DNA of 64,000 nucleotides from Forficula auricularia (taxonomy: Eukaryota; Arthropoda; Insecta; Dermaptera; Forficulidae). Below, in pieces: positions 1-10,805 of the stretch (within the stretch, counting starts at the first letter, position 1; each line of letters begins with the position of its first letter). The position numbers and the translations under genes were made by a program. The notes beneath the pieces are model-generated. The model saw nothing but the letters and a program-made list of their open reading frames with translations. It was not told the origin of the DNA and searched no databases. The stretch is from the NCBI GenBank assembly GCA_024734495.1, contig JALMQS010000905.1, forward strand, positions 1 through 64,000, in the 5' to 3' direction.

Positions 1-165
1 GAATTATTTTTATCACAATATAAACTTTTTAAAGCGTAGATAAATGAAATTTAGTGAAAATATAACGTATATCGATAATAAATTATTATTTTTCAAACAG
101 ATTTATTTAATGATCAATTAGGTCTCTGTTTATTGTTGATCCTACTTTTAATTATATCGATTTAA
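1..165. other. AT-rich DNA, no gene seen
   Basis: AT-rich sequence without a coding frame or recognisable repeat. It ends at the target-site duplication of the SINE that follows. Confidence 0.6.
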
Positions 166-176
166 TTAGTAATAAT

Positions 177-347
177 GGGGTCGATAGGCTAGGCGGTAGC
201 GTGACAGCGAGCTAACCAGGGGACCCGGGTTCGAATCCGACTCGAGGCAGCCATGCCTAAAATCTGACCCCGGAGGTAGAGACAAATTTTAAAAATATAG
301 CTAGTATCGCAAATTAGGCTTATGGCTAGAAAAGCCAAAAAAAAAAA
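177..347 (+). mobile_element. tRNA-derived SINE with target-site duplication
   Basis: A short GC-richer unit in AT-rich surroundings. It has a Pol III B box matching GGTTCGAATCC at 228-238 and an A-box-like stretch at about 185-201, the tRNA-type internal promoter layout. A tRNA-unrelated body follows, then an 11-A tail at 337-347. The flanks are near-identical: TTAGTAATAAT at 166-176 and TTAGTAAATAAT at 348-359, as expected for LINE-mediated target-primed insertion. It encodes no protein and would depend on a LINE for movement. The head diverges from a functional tRNA, so it is not a tRNA gene. The A box is the weaker of the two promoter matches. Confidence 0.78.
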
Positions 348-359
348 TTAGTAAATAAT

Positions 360-1455
360 AAGCAGTAAATATAACAATAGAAGATCCAAGATGTGTAGGA
401 ATATTGATTTTAAAAATAATATATTTGGGATACTTTATATGTTTATAATTCTAAAATTGGATTTTTCTAATAAAAATGGGCGTTAATCGCGATTTAACTG
501 ACAATAATTTCGTTTCTCTGTATGTCTGTCTGTCTGTCCTATGAGCCTTGGGAGATGAAAATTGCTCCTAAAGAGAGAGACCATAGTCGTGACTTTTGCC
601 ACACTTGCTTCCGAATAACAAAAAAATAAATATTTATTTACTTATTTAAAGATCTAATTAAGAGTATATATAAATAAATAAATAATTAAATAAACTGTAA
701 TAGTTTGTCTTTGTCTATTAATTCTATATATCTATATAGCTATAGGTACTAATAAAGTAGAGAGTTGATTAAATAGAAAATTAAATGGACGAATGAATGA
801 ATAAATAAATAAATAAATAACAAACAAGTGGTATCAATATCTCCTACTTGTGACCTGAATTGTTGTCTGTCTGTCTGTCTTTCTCTCTCTCGTATCTTTC
901 AGGATGGAAAAGAGTCCAAGCAAGAAAAGAGCAGAAAAAAAAAGAAGAAGAGGAGCAGATTCTGGGTCAAGTATCTGTCTATGTATGTGTGTGTGTGTGT
1001 ATGTGTGTGGTCATTTGCTCATTTACCAGCCTGGCAAAAATTTCAATCCGTGTCCACAGTCTGTGAAGATGTCCTATGTCCACATGCACCTTCTGTTCGC
1101 ATTCTCTTCGATAACAATAGCAAAAACTGAAAATAATCGACAACAATGCAATCCATTGTTACAATGTATGCGAACAATTTACTTGCAATAATTAAAAATA
1201 TTAATTAATTAATTATTACATTTTTCTTATTAATTGCTTAACTCAATTATTGTCAAATAATTAAATCAAATAATTATTTAATAATTGGAATAATAATAAT
1301 AATAATAATTAATGTTTTGTATTAAAGTAGTTTTGATACTTTTAGTGTGTTATTTATTGAAAGGTATGCTGAGAGATTTCTTAAATGGGACACCAGTATT
1401 CGAAACAGAAGAACTATAATAAATAAATTTTAAACCTGTTTTTTATTTAAAGTTC
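360..1455. other. AT-rich non-coding stretch with TGTC microsatellites
   Basis: AT-rich DNA with short TGTC runs near 522-538 and 866-886, a GT run near 985-1000 and ATT/AAT runs near 1290-1310. Overlapping open frames at 828-1191 are low-complexity (Cys-, Lys- and Val-rich) readings of these repeats. I see no gene. Confidence 0.6.
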
Positions 1456-1555
1456 ATTCTTGACGTTTCGGTCCACCGGATATCTTTTATAGAGATTTTT
1501 AATTATATAAAAGTTCAAATTTCCGATTTAGAGTATTAGAGTTTAAGTTTTTATG

Positions 1556-1725
1556 AAGTTATTTACTAGATCCAAGATGGATTGTATTATTTTTAATTAT
1601 ACATAAATTGGACCGGATTTGGCACTAGGGTTCGAAAAAACATTCCTTCTGACATATAATTAAAAAATAATCTAGTCCATCTCGGACCTAGTAGATGACA
1701 ACCTCTCATGTCATCTCTTTAGATT
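1556..1725. repeat. Foldback MITE, TACTAGATCC family, copy 1
   Basis: The left arm begins TACTAGATCCAAGATGGATT (about 1565) and is answered by a right arm in reverse complement ending GGACCTAGTAGATGACA near 1700. The arms enclose about 60 bp. Related pairs occur near 37.2, 38.0 and 38.8 kb, so this is a dispersed family of small foldback elements without coding capacity. Exact ends are not resolved. Confidence 0.55.
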
Positions 1726-1799
1726 TTTAATTATCATAATTATGGCTGTCAATTTTTGAATAAGACAAATGAGAGGTTGTCGAAACGTCAAAAGTACCA

Positions 1800-2540
1800 T
1801 GTCTTGAAGAGATAAAATCCAAAATTGATATTATGGATAATTTTGATTTTTTTAATGGCTCTAGCTTTTAGTGCCAAATGAGCAGGAACAAAATTTGATG
1901 TAGATTATCAAGAATAAAAACCTAACTATATAGACTTAATAGACTAAGCCTATCGAAATATTTATATTAGAATCAAAATACAATAATTTTAATAAATTTG
2001 AGAATCCGAACGGAATAAATGCTCAAAAACAGAATAATTAGTTAGTCTTTATTGTAATAACTCAATTTAATAATTCAATAAATAGCCCAAATTGATTAGC
2101 TATATATTAATTGAATATATATTAACAATTGAAAATTATTTATTTACAAAAATAATTGAACAATTTATTATAATTAGATAAATAATAAGTACTAATTATT
2201 TATGTAATAATTAGATATATTTGTTTACATTGTTTCTATTAGAATTTAAATAATTAAAAGAGAATTGCAGCTGAAAATCACAAGAGTTGTTGAATGAACA
2301 GTGGCGGATCAAGTCAAGTGGGGTAAAATAACGGTGCCCGCAAAATCAATTATTCAAAAAAAAAAAAAAAAAAAAATCAGAACCATGAACCAAATTTTTG
2401 CTTTTTTTACAAAATTGAATATCAGTGTTATAAAACAAGGTTTATTAAAACACTTTAAAACAATCGGCCTTTTTTTGGGGGCCCTTACAAAGATGCAACC
2501 GCTCATTTCGCTTACCCTATGATCCGCCACTGTGTAGGAA
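1800..2540. other. AT-rich non-coding stretch
   Basis: No coding signal. An A-run lies near 2356-2375. The short stretch GGCGGATC near 2304 is mirrored by GATCCGCC at 2521-2528, so the 2.30-2.53 kb block may be one small inverted-ended insertion, but the arms are too short to be sure. Confidence 0.4.
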
Positions 2541-2560
2541 TGCAAATCCATTGTAATAGA

Positions 2561-2593
2561 CTGATGAAGAGGGCATAGCCCTCGAAACTATAG
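2561..2593 (+). ncRNA. Hairpin of CTGATGA-stem-GAAAC family (hammerhead-like), likely inactive copy
   Basis: CTGATGA, one A, then GAGGGC-ATA-GCCCTC, then GAAACTATAGCC. The 6-bp stem is perfect. The arrangement resembles a type I hammerhead core: CUGANGA box, stem II, GAAA, then a tiny stem III. The expected U before the cleavage base reads C here (GCC where sister copies have GTC), so even if the family is catalytic this copy should not cleave. The extra A between CTGATGA and the stem is not canonical. Confidence 0.35.
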
Positions 2594-2712
2594 CCCTTGT
2601 TATAAATATATTAAAAATTTATTTTTCCAAAAGAAGACAACCCCTCTATTATTGTCCCCTTTAAATATAAAATAATTTATTTTTGAATTATTATGAATTT
2701 ATTCTCTAATCA

Positions 2713-2746
2713 CAACGTTTCGTCCTTTTATTCGAACTTCATCAGG
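2713..2746 (-). ncRNA. Hairpin of CTGATGA-stem-GAAACG family
   Basis: Read on the minus strand: CTGATGA, one A, GTTC, a loop, GGAC, then GAAACG. The 4-bp stem includes one G-T pair. It lies about 120 bp from the copy at 2561 in opposite orientation. Function unknown; a structural repeat component or ribozyme relic are both possible. Confidence 0.35.
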
Positions 2747-3184
2747 CTTATTGAATTTTTATTAAAAATGAAATATTATGGATACACTGAAAAAACAATT
2801 TCTGTATAACAAATATATTGAAATGATATAAGCTAAAATATTTTTTATCTAAAATTAATTAAGTAATGTTGTAATTACATATTATTCCATTTAAATACCC
2901 AACTATTAAATATGACTATTCTACTATTTTACTCAAATAACAATATTTTCATAATTTATACATATTGGTATTTGGTTCAAATAGTGGCAATCTTAACTAT
3001 TAATATATCTAGAGTTGTTCTAAAAATATGAGAATACATAAAATACGTATATCATTTATTCATATTGAACAGAGATTGATTTCGCCATAATTAACTTCAC
3101 CAACTATTCATATGAAATTTACTTATTGCTTAACTATAAAAATAACATGATGTGCCATTTCTTAAATAAGAGGTTGTAATTACA

Positions 3185-3760
3185 AGAAAGGGTAAGGGAG
3201 TAGGAGTAGTTCCGATATAGGGGAGTGGTATCTCTGGTGGCTCAGCTGAAGAAGAAGACTCCTGAAGACTGACAGACGGACAGACATACGTACGTAACTA
3301 CGTCCTTCGGCAGGTGCCAGCCCAGGACACCAAGGTCAGTCGAGGCTCGCTCTCTCTCTCTCTCTTACTCCTTCTCCTTCTCTTCTCAACGGAGACTAGG
3401 AGCAATCCTCGTGCTCTCTCTTTCACTCTTTTGCTTAAGCTCGAAATTTCTCCTGAATTACTACTATAGCCAACTAACTAACTAACTAACTAATCCCATT
3501 TTGTTTTTTGGGGATATTTTAATAAAGCAATAGCCCGGGCGGAGGGGAGGGGATGGAGGGGTGGTGAACAAATGGACCAGCAGCAGCAGCAATAGTAGGA
3601 GCAGCAGCATTCCTGCTTCTTTCTTCCTAAAAACCTGTTCTTTTTTATTTTTAATTATGATAACGATATTCAAAAAAACCAGCCACTTTCAGAAAACATA
3701 TTCTCTCTGCTCTCTTCAAACTAAGCTAAGCTAAGCCAACTACCCAGACAGACAGACAAT
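3185..3760. other. GC-richer island with simple repeats
   Basis: Less AT-rich than its surroundings. It holds a unique-looking segment (3185-3340), a TCTC run near 3352-3365, an AACT run near 3474-3493 and an AGC run near 3579-3607. No frame is convincingly coding; the 63-residue minus frame at 3482-3673 includes a poly-Leu reading of the AGC repeat. It may be regulatory or ancient unique DNA. Confidence 0.35.
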
Positions 3761-3911
3761 TCAAATGGATTAAGTATATTCCCATCTCTGGATATTACCT
3801 AGATAGAAACAGAAATTGATCTATCCGAGTAGATGAGATCTTCTTGATTTTAATAATAAAAAGCATCCAAGAGGACCAAGAGGAGATTACTTATATTGTT
3901 ATAATTAAAAT

Positions 3912-3962
3912 AAAAAAATATATTCGGGGTATATATATATATTTATATATATATATATATAA
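3912..3962. repeat. Recurring AATATATTMGGGRTATATA motif, copy 1
   Basis: An A-run, then AATATATTCGGGGTATATA-type sequence, then a TA tract. Four similar blocks occur at about 8830, 13950, 20950 and 26075, always with the same GGG step inside a TA-rich tract. Too specific for plain (TA)n; probably the end or core of a dispersed repeat. Confidence 0.4.
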
Positions 3963-4038
3963 CCATTATTTATTTAACTTTGAATTTTAGGTTAAAAGTG
4001 GAATTTTTTCACAAATTCCTGGTGTCATATTTAATTTT

Positions 4039-4253
4039 ATTTTTTATAATCAGGAACGAGGCTTTTTGAATCCCAGTAGGAAGATCGAGTCCTTATAGAA
4101 TGATGGTTATTTTTTCTTGTTTTCAATAAAAAATTTTCATCAGGGTTTATAATTTAATTTAATTTGAAACAAGAAACAAGAGACGTTTCGGCATTAACTC
4201 AATGCCATCTTCAGGATGTGATTCCAAAAGCCTCGTTCCTGATTATAAAAAAT
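4039..4253. repeat. Small inverted-repeat element carrying the hairpin motif
   Basis: The arm at 4039-4073 (including AATCAGGAACGAGGCTTTT) is repeated in reverse complement at 4218-4253 with about one mismatch. The 145-bp interior carries a CTGAAGA-stem-GAAACG hairpin at 4182-4216 right beside the right arm. The same architecture recurs at 57890-58087, suggesting a mobile unit of about 200 bp. Confidence 0.55.
4182..4216 (-). ncRNA. Hairpin of CTGAAGA-stem-GAAACG family
   Basis: On the minus strand: CTGAAGA, one T, GGCATT, a short loop, AATGCC, then GAAACGTC. The stem is perfect over 6 bp. GTC follows GAAAC directly, leaving no room for an intramolecular stem III, so a hammerhead would only be possible as a dimer. 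Role unknown. Confidence 0.4.
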
Positions 4254-4549
4254 ATTATAAGAATTTAATTTTATTATTTAAAACATTATTATTCGAGTAA
4301 TTTTATTTAAAAAAAAATTAAAAAGTTTTTTCAATTAATGGTGAATATATTGCTTGATATAGCTTGTTTATTATCCGGCAATAGTGTGTATGAGGAATCC
4401 AAAGCTATTTTGCCAGATTTTTAAAAAAGCTTCTTCAGCAGATATATTAGGTAAGGACAATAATCGGTAGCTAGAAATTTCACGTAAGACATTTCCATTA
4501 TTGAGAACAATACAAGATTCGGGGTCTTGTAATTGGAGCTTAAACCTAA

Positions 4550-5340
4550 TAGACCGAGATCTACTGAAGCTGATTTCAAAACCCAAATAACATATCCCAT
4601 ACTGTAATGTGATCAACACACACCCAGAGGTCAAATTCTTACTCACCAAATCGAGTCGTTTTTAGGGGTGGGTATTCGACCCCTGAAGATGTCAAAAAAT
4701 ACCGTAAAATCACCTCCTTGATTACATATAACTGCTAAACTGTTTATTCTACGGCAAAATTGTAGAAGATGTAATTTTTGTTTAAAACAATTTGAAAATA
4801 AACACCCAAAATGGGGGGGAGGGTCAAAAATGAAAATTCTATCCCATTTCGACCAAACTCAACCCAAATTTTGTATATGCATATTCTGTGGGCTCCCAAA
4901 AGGCTAGAAATTCAAAAACTGACCACCCAAAATTAAGGGGAGGGAGGTCAATAAATGAAAATTCTACCCTCTTGGACCAAACTCAACCAAATTTTGTATA
5001 CAAATTCTGTGGTCCCCTAGAAGGTTAGAAATGCAAAAACTAAGTTATGTTTGGTCGAAAGGGCTAGAATTTTCATTTTTTTACTCCGCCCCTCCCCCAT
5101 TTTGGGTGTCAAAATTACATCATCTGCAATTTTGCTTCGAATGGAATTTGTTGTAGAGTTAACAGTTTAGGAGTTATAATCAATGAGGTGATTTTGCGGT
5201 ATTTTTTGACATCTTCAGTGGTCGATTACACCTCAAAACGAGTAAGAATTTCGGGGTGTGCGCTGATCACACTTACGGTATGGGATATGTTATTTGGGCT
5301 CTGAAATCAGCTTCCAAAATAGTCAGTAGCTCTTAGACTA
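4550..5340. repeat. Foldback element, about 790 bp
   Basis: The outer arm at about 4550-4740 (with CCCAAATAACATATCCCATA) is matched in reverse complement by about 5160-5340, and the inner parts (AAAATACCGYAAAATCACCT and its complement) also pair. The middle holds two direct copies of a block reading GACCAAACTCAACC...AAATTTTGTATA. That block reappears in the foldback at 47322-47570, linking the two families. No coding capacity; the 92-residue minus frame at 4371-4649 is accidental. Confidence 0.6.
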
Positions 5341-5425
5341 TAAGGGACTATGTTCTGGCCCTTTTATCGTGCTGATAGACAAACAATTCAGATCGTAACT
5401 ATGCTACCTGGTTGGGTAATTTATC

Positions 5426-6005
5426 TACTCTTATTAAACGAGCAAAAATTGTATATTTGTTTATATATATATTTGTATCTTAGTTCTATTTTGAAAACGG
5501 CTCTAACGATTTTGATGAAATTTACGGGTTAAGGGGTTTTCGGGGTGACAATTCGATCTGTCACGGTCTCATCTTCGACAAAATTGTTTTTGATGGTTTT
5601 TTTCATAAACAAATTAATTATTCTCAGGTAGACAAATCCCATTCTTAGGGTTTTAAAAAAAGGTTACTCTTTTACTTTTGTACCCAGTCAGACAATGGGT
5701 TGGCTTAATTCATTGTTCTCAAAGGCCTTGAAGAACTATTGTGATCGAGGGGTGAACCGCGATTGGAATTAGGTGTACACCTTCTTTGGAATTACTTTAG
5801 AATTCATTAGATAATCTATTGTTATCTATTGTCTTCTACTTGGAATTCTATTTTAGGTCGCGGTTCACCGGTTTTTGTATTTTTTTTTTAATTTGAAAAC
5901 GGCTCTCAAATAAAAATTCAGAATTTTAAATTAAAAATAATATTAAAATAAAGCTTTTAACTGAAGGAAGAAGTTACCGAGCATCGCTCGGTGCCTCCAG
6001 GTACT
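5426..6005 (+). mobile_element. Helitron-like non-autonomous element
   Basis: The left part reads TTATTAAACGAGCAAAAATT, a TATA-rich spacer, then GAAAACGGCTCTAACGATTT, the left-end signature shared by copies near 10.2, 14.1, 42-45 and 60.6 kb. The right end carries the hairpin ACCGAGCATCGCTCGGT at about 5978-5994, shortly before the putative terminus at about 6005. An end hairpin without terminal inverted repeats fits a Helitron-type element, but I cannot confirm the TC/CTRR termini. A foldback MITE at 5746-5872 is nested inside. No helicase frame is present. Confidence 0.45.
5746..5872. repeat. Foldback MITE, GAGGGGTGAACCGCGA family, copy 1
   Basis: Starts GAGGGGTGAACCGCGATTGG and ends TAGGTCGCGGTTCACC, giving terminal inverted repeats of about 15 bp around an AT-rich core. 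Four more copies lie at 7411, 38510, 46845 and 51085. It sits inside the Helitron-like element, so it inserted later. Confidence 0.6.
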
Positions 6006-6009
6006 ATAT

Positions 6010-6560
6010 ACTTATAGGAATATCCACAATTTGGGATTTTTATTTTAGAGCAGACTACTTAAGTTTATTGAACTGTTTGGGCAATTTGGAATAATTAATT
6101 ATAGCGATAGTTAATGACAACTACTAGTGAGTTAGTTGTGTTGTGTGTGTGTGTATGTGTGTGTGTGTGATGTTGTTGTCTCCGAAATGCCATTCCAGGT
6201 TAACGACATCTCCAGCAGTCCAGCACTCTTTAGCTGTAGCTGGAGTGGCCGAGAGTGTCTCTTTTGTTGGGTTGGCCTCCGAAACAGAAGACCGGTCTCC
6301 GTCTCTCTTTCTCTCTCTTTTGGTATCGCTAATTAATAAAGAGATCTCGATCCCTATTGAAGGCTTACTCTCTCTCTTACCCCCACCTAATTGAAGGGGT
6401 AGCACTTTTCACTTCCCCTCTTTCCCATTCTGATTCACCCAGATTGAAGGAAAAAAAAGATCGGGAATAAACGTTAACAAATGCCCAAGATATCCAGACT
6501 CTGACCGACATTTCAGCACCATTATTAATACATGCATGATTCATTCATATTTGAAATTAA
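6010..6560. repeat. Simple-repeat block ending in a duplicated segment
   Basis: A GT run at about 6138-6168 and CT runs at about 6300-6380. The segment 6387-6562 is repeated at 7713-7905: both contain TTGAAGGGGTAG, CCCCTCTTTCCCATTCTGAT and CATTTCAGCACCATTATTAA. The open frames across 6124-6405 are readings of these repeats. No gene. Confidence 0.5.
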
Positions 6561-6660
6561 CTATTGTTTGGAAACAATTGAACTTTCGTTTGTTAAATAT
6601 GAACTATGGTATACTATATATATTTGTCTAGATTAATTTGTAATTTAAAAAAATTATCTC

Positions 6661-6730
6661 TTGACTAGAATCGAACCGACGAACTCTTGAACTAAGGGCA
6701 TCAGCTCTAGCCATTACACCAATGCAACAT
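6661..6730 (-). repeat. tRNA-like sequence (SINE head or tRNA pseudogene)
   Basis: On the minus strand there is an A-box-like TGGTGTAATGGC (6710-6721) and a B-box-like GGTTCGATTCT (6667-6677), spaced as in a tRNA. The acceptor and T stems do not pair well, so this is not a functional tRNA. A tRNA-derived SINE fragment or old tRNA pseudogene is most likely. Confidence 0.5.
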
Positions 6731-6842
6731 TAATATTTAATCTTGATTTCTGTTACTAAAACTATATATTTTTGATTTAGACTTTGTGTCGAGATAATAT
6801 TGTATTCATTTGAACTCGAATGAAAATAAAAAAACACCAATA

Positions 6843-7042
6843 GATTTTAAATTAAGAAACATTAAATATATATTAATTAATGACGGCAAATTTGAAATAT
6901 AATTGTCAGCTCGGATTTTAAACTGATGGCTCCAATCGATTTTCATTAACGAGGCAAATTTGAAATATAATTGTAATTTGGACTCGAATTTTGAAATGAA
7001 AGACTCAAATTCATTTTAAATTAAGAAACATTAAATATATTG
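6843..7042. repeat. Short tandem duplication, about 167-bp period
   Basis: TTTTAAATTAAGAAACATTA occurs near 6845 and again near 7013, and GGCAAATTTGAAATATAATTG occurs at about 6885 and 6952. This indicates local duplication. No coding content. Confidence 0.45.
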
Positions 7043-7169
7043 ATAATTATTCCTCCTCCCCCCCTCGCCACTCAAAAATTAAAGAGGCGAAACTTTAAAG
7101 AGACGGTGTATTTTCGGTAGTTTACGGGTATACATTTGGAGTGTGGTTTTTTAAGAGGAATAAAATTTT

Positions 7170-7275
7170 TGGACCGAGACGCTGCCCGCCAGGGCACCAG
7201 CCCGGAGGGACGCACGAAAAGCTCGTATCCTTAATTAGTAAGGCACCGGACGGTAAGGTTCTGGACCGATCAGGA
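7170..7275. other. GC-rich block, related to 54.1 kb
   Basis: A sharp GC-rich patch containing GACGCTGCCCGCCAGGGC. The same stretch occurs at 54124-54142, followed there by a strong hairpin. It may be a terminus of a Helitron-like element. Short frames on both strands here are not supported. Confidence 0.35.
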
Positions 7276-7410
7276 TTTGGTAAAGTCATAATACGGATCA
7301 AGATAATCATTTACCTGATAAATGTGTTTGTGCCAAGTTTATCGGGCGGACAATGATTCTGAAATTATCCAACTGGGTATACCACAGTTACGATCTGAGT
7401 GGGTTGTTTG

Positions 7411-7556
7411 CGAGGGGTGAACCGCGACGTGGTACACCTACTTCCACTTTAATTTCGAAGTAGAAGACAATAGATGAAGGGGTATTATCTAATGAATACC
7501 AAAATAATTCCAAACACCTGTGCACTTAATTACAATCGCGGTTCACCCCTCGGTTA
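7411..7556. repeat. Foldback MITE, GAGGGGTGAACCGCGA family, copy 2
   Basis: The most complete copy. The left end is CGAGGGGTGAACCGCGACGT and the right end is ATCGCGGTTCACCCCTCGG, giving perfect terminal inverted repeats of about 16 bp. The interior contains GTGGTACACCTACTTCC and AATAGATGAAGGGGTATTAT, also seen in the 38.5-kb copy. Confidence 0.7.
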
Positions 7557-7712
7557 TTTGAGTATCAGTCCCATAAAAGCGTTTGAAGTATCAGAGCATA
7601 CTGTCTTAGGTTTAAGCTCCAATCACAAGGCCGGAAATCTTGTAATGTTCTCAATAATGAAAATGTCTTGAGCAGTGAAATTTCTACCGGCCGATTGTTG
7701 TAAACAATAAAA

Positions 7713-7905
7713 CCACCTAATTGAAGGGGTAGTTCTTTTATCTTCCCCTCTTTCCCATTCTGATTCACCCAGATTGAAGGAAAAAAACTGACTGTCTGTT
7801 CTACGCATTGTATTAAGAAAAAACAAAAACAACACACATTTCAGCACCATTATTAATACATGTATGATTCATTGATTAATTATTCATATTTGAAATATAT
7901 ATATT
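7713..7905. repeat. Second copy of the 6387-6562 segment
   Basis: A direct repeat about 1.33 kb downstream of the first copy, with internal differences. The overlapping minus-strand frames at 7565-7850 are not a gene. Confidence 0.5.
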
Positions 7906-7997
7906 TACTACAATGCCCATCTGTCTGATTCTTTGGGAAATCGAAACAGATGAATTCTGTTCAGATATTCAACAATAAATTTTATTTAGAATGTTTA

Positions 7998-8210
7998 TAT
8001 GTTAACATTAGATGAACGCGAAAGTTAAAACCTTTATCCGGTCACTTCCCTATTTTGGTGTAATTGATACTGAACCAAGAGTTGAAAAAAGATAAGGACT
8101 CATTCGACTCTTGGTTCAGTATCAAAACGAATCATGTCCCAATTACACCAAAATAGGGAAGTGACCGGATAAAAGTTTTAACTTTCACGTTCATCTAATG
8201 TTAACATATA
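7998..8210. repeat. Palindromic foldback element, about 213 bp
   Basis: The left arm from ATATGTTAACATTAGATGAA to the oligo-pyrimidine GGTCACTTCCCTATTTTGG block is repeated in reverse complement to the right end at TTCATCTAATGTTAACATAT. Arms are about 90-95 bp with few mismatches around a short loop near 8090-8105. A transcript would form a long hairpin. No coding frame. Confidence 0.72.
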
Positions 8211-8639
8211 TATACAAGAATTGCTCGTTTAATATAATAAGATAGCTCAAAAATTGTGTTATTTAACGTTGAATTTTGTGAATTTTTTTGAAAAAAAAAT
8301 AAAGAGTGTCCCATTGAAATAATAATCCAAATTTTTGAGTAAAAAATGCAAAAAAATAGTATTAAATTTTTTCAAAAAGTACATTAAAAACCCAAAAAAT
8401 GACCCCCCCCCATTATGTTAAGTTAGAATATCTTTATTCTTGTCAAAGTTATGAATATTTTAATAATACTTTGATCTATTTGCTTCAAAAATCGAAATTT
8501 GATTATGGGTTAAAAAAGAAGAAAGCTAAAAATTCAAGTGGACACCTATTTCTACATATACTAGTATATGTTTAATAACATATTAGAAAATAAAAAAATC
8601 GAAGAGGGTCACCGACAAAACGTCGTTCAATTGACATGG

Positions 8640-8892
8640 CAATTCCAAATTCGACAATCTTAATTAATTTTCTTCAAATATGTTGTATTGTCTTCTATAT
8701 ATTTTGTTATAAATATATATTATTGTATACAAAATAATAAACAATATCTTAAGTTAATTAAATTTGATATATTGTTGAATATGAAGGCCTATTAGATTCA
8801 TAAAAGGAGTCTGAATTGCAAAAAGAAAAAATAATATATTAGGGATATATATAGAAATATATATATATATATTCATAATAGTAAACAATTAA
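8640..8892. repeat. Dispersed repeat, copy 1 (second at 13760)
   Basis: About 250 bp nearly identical to 13760-14006, including GGCCTATTAGATTCATAAAA and the AATATATTAGGGATATATA motif at about 8835. Ends are not resolved. Confidence 0.6.
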
Positions 8893-9574
8893 ATTTGTTG
8901 AACTAGAAAACCGATTTTATAATTAGGAAAATTTTAATTTGATAATTTTAGAGTCATTTTTATTTGTTCAGTAATTAATTAAATCAACTGTGGTATATAT
9001 ACACAAAATTATGATGACTAGACTATATATATATTTATACGAGAATTGATCATTTAATAATATAAGATAGGCGAGGCAGAGAGGGGTGGTAGTACTAGTG
9101 GGGGGGGGAGTATTCTGAAAGCAAGGAATGTGTATGGAAATAATAATAAGAATAAGAAATTATTGGTTGCATATTTATGGATGATTTCATCTTCTATAGA
9201 GGGGGATGCAAGGAAGCAAAGTGGTCGCTTTATCATTGACCAAGGCCAGAAATACTGACTGGCTGATACAGGATATGCCAACCAGAAGAGAAATTCACTT
9301 ATACTACTATATTAACATCTCTAACAAATGAAGAAAAGAGGACGACACACACACATACTAGTATATACACACAGATAATCTCTGGAAAACTGGAAATACT
9401 TTATAGGGAAAGGCCAGGGACAATATCATCTAATTAGAATACATACTTAGTTGGAAAAATTTATTTCGTTTTTTCTTTAAAGCTGGAATTTTAGATTAAA
9501 AAAAATAAGCTGATGTCGCTATCCACATGACTTTACCATACGCCTAGAACACTTTCTCTCATATTTAAGAACTT
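8893..9574. other. AT-rich DNA with small simple repeats
   Basis: Contains a partial Helitron-like left end at about 9030-9068 (GAGAATTGATCATTTAATAA), a G-run near 9101-9109 and an AC run near 9343-9355. The 75-residue minus frame at 9054-9281 has no recognisable domain and is not supported. Confidence 0.45.
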
Positions 9575-10215
9575 GGAACACCGAGCGATGCTCTGTAATT
9601 TTTTGATTCAGTTAAAATAGATATATTAATATTATTTTTAATTTTAAATTCAGGTAAAAAGGTCGATTTTTATCGCAGCCAAAATAAAATAAAATTTAAT
9701 TTATATTTTTATCGACGTTTAGATCAGCTATGGCCATCATCAAGACGTATAACTGGCAACAAAGTTTTGAATGTAATACTAATATACAAGGAGGTTCTTT
9801 TCGTTGACCCTTTTAGAATCCTGAAGAAGGAAGGCATGATCCTACGAATTGTCGGATTTTGTAAGAGAATGAAATTGATATTCTAATAGAATTATTTTAT
9901 AGAAAAATACCTTTAATTAATTAAATTGCCTAATTTAAATATATAATAATATTTCTAATCAATTATTAGTGGGATTTAAAACATAAAACCAATTAATTTT
10001 ATTAAAAGAAAATTGAATAAAAATGTAATTATACATTTTTATCGAGACAACCACCTGTGAATACTTATTTCAATTAATAAAAACCCGTCAAAAACAATTT
10101 AGTCGAAGATGAGACCGTGACAGATCGAATTGTCAACCCGAAAACCCCCCTAACCCGTGAATTTTATCGAAATCGTTAGAGCCGTTTTCGAGAAGCCGAT
10201 TCTATATATTGCCTA
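9575..10215 (-). mobile_element. Helitron-like element, minus strand
   Basis: Read on the minus strand, it opens with GAATCGGCTTCTCGAAAACG near 10200, continues with GTGACAGATCGAATTGTC-type sequence (about 10115) and ends near 9575 at a degraded hairpin ACCGAGCGATGCTC. The interior is homologous to 60185-60600 and 14260-14630. It includes two hairpin-like segments, at 9714-9752 (CTTGATGATGG on the minus strand) and 9829-9870 (CCTGAAGAAGG). No protein is encoded. Confidence 0.45.
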
Positions 10216-10764
10216 ACAATACATTAATATATAGATGTCCTAGTGATTAATGATCAATGATTACTCCTTTATACTAGCTGTTTTCATTTTTTTATTCATT
10301 TTATTTATTCATTTTTCCGTTCAACTGGATTTATTTATTTATTAATTAATGGATTTATTTATTTATTGTTATTAAATTCTTCCTTTACCATGCATTTCTC
10401 GCTCTTTTTTTTGTCAAGGCGAACATCTTCTCTTTCACACACACCTGCATTTCTTTGTCTGTCTGTCTGTCTGTCTGTCTGTCCGTGTGTATGTTTGTCT
10501 GTCTAAATCGTTTGTTCTGCCATTTTATTTGTTTGATGCATCTTTTAGATAATTTTAATCCGCTGGCCATTATCTCCGTGATATTATGACCCATCCACAC
10601 ACACACATACAGGTAGATATATATAGATGACGAAGAAGAAGTCTCCAGCTCCAGCTCCAGCTCAAAGCAACTCTTTTTTCTTTTTCTTTAATGTTGCTTC
10701 ACACGCCATTCGAGTCATCAACATCGAATCAAAATGGAAATAATGGAATCCTTAAATCAAGACA

Positions 10765-10805
<41 letters not shown>

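Noticed and set aside
177..250. Functional tRNA gene
   Set aside because: Only the B box is good; stems do not fold as a tRNA, and the A tail and target duplication identify a SINE.
828..1191. Three overlapping open frames of 68-100 codons
   Set aside because: Composition follows TGTC, GT and A-rich repeats; no domain, no consistent frame, no splice context.
4371..4649. 92-codon minus frame
   Set aside because: Runs into the arm of a foldback element; the mirrored arm does not preserve it.
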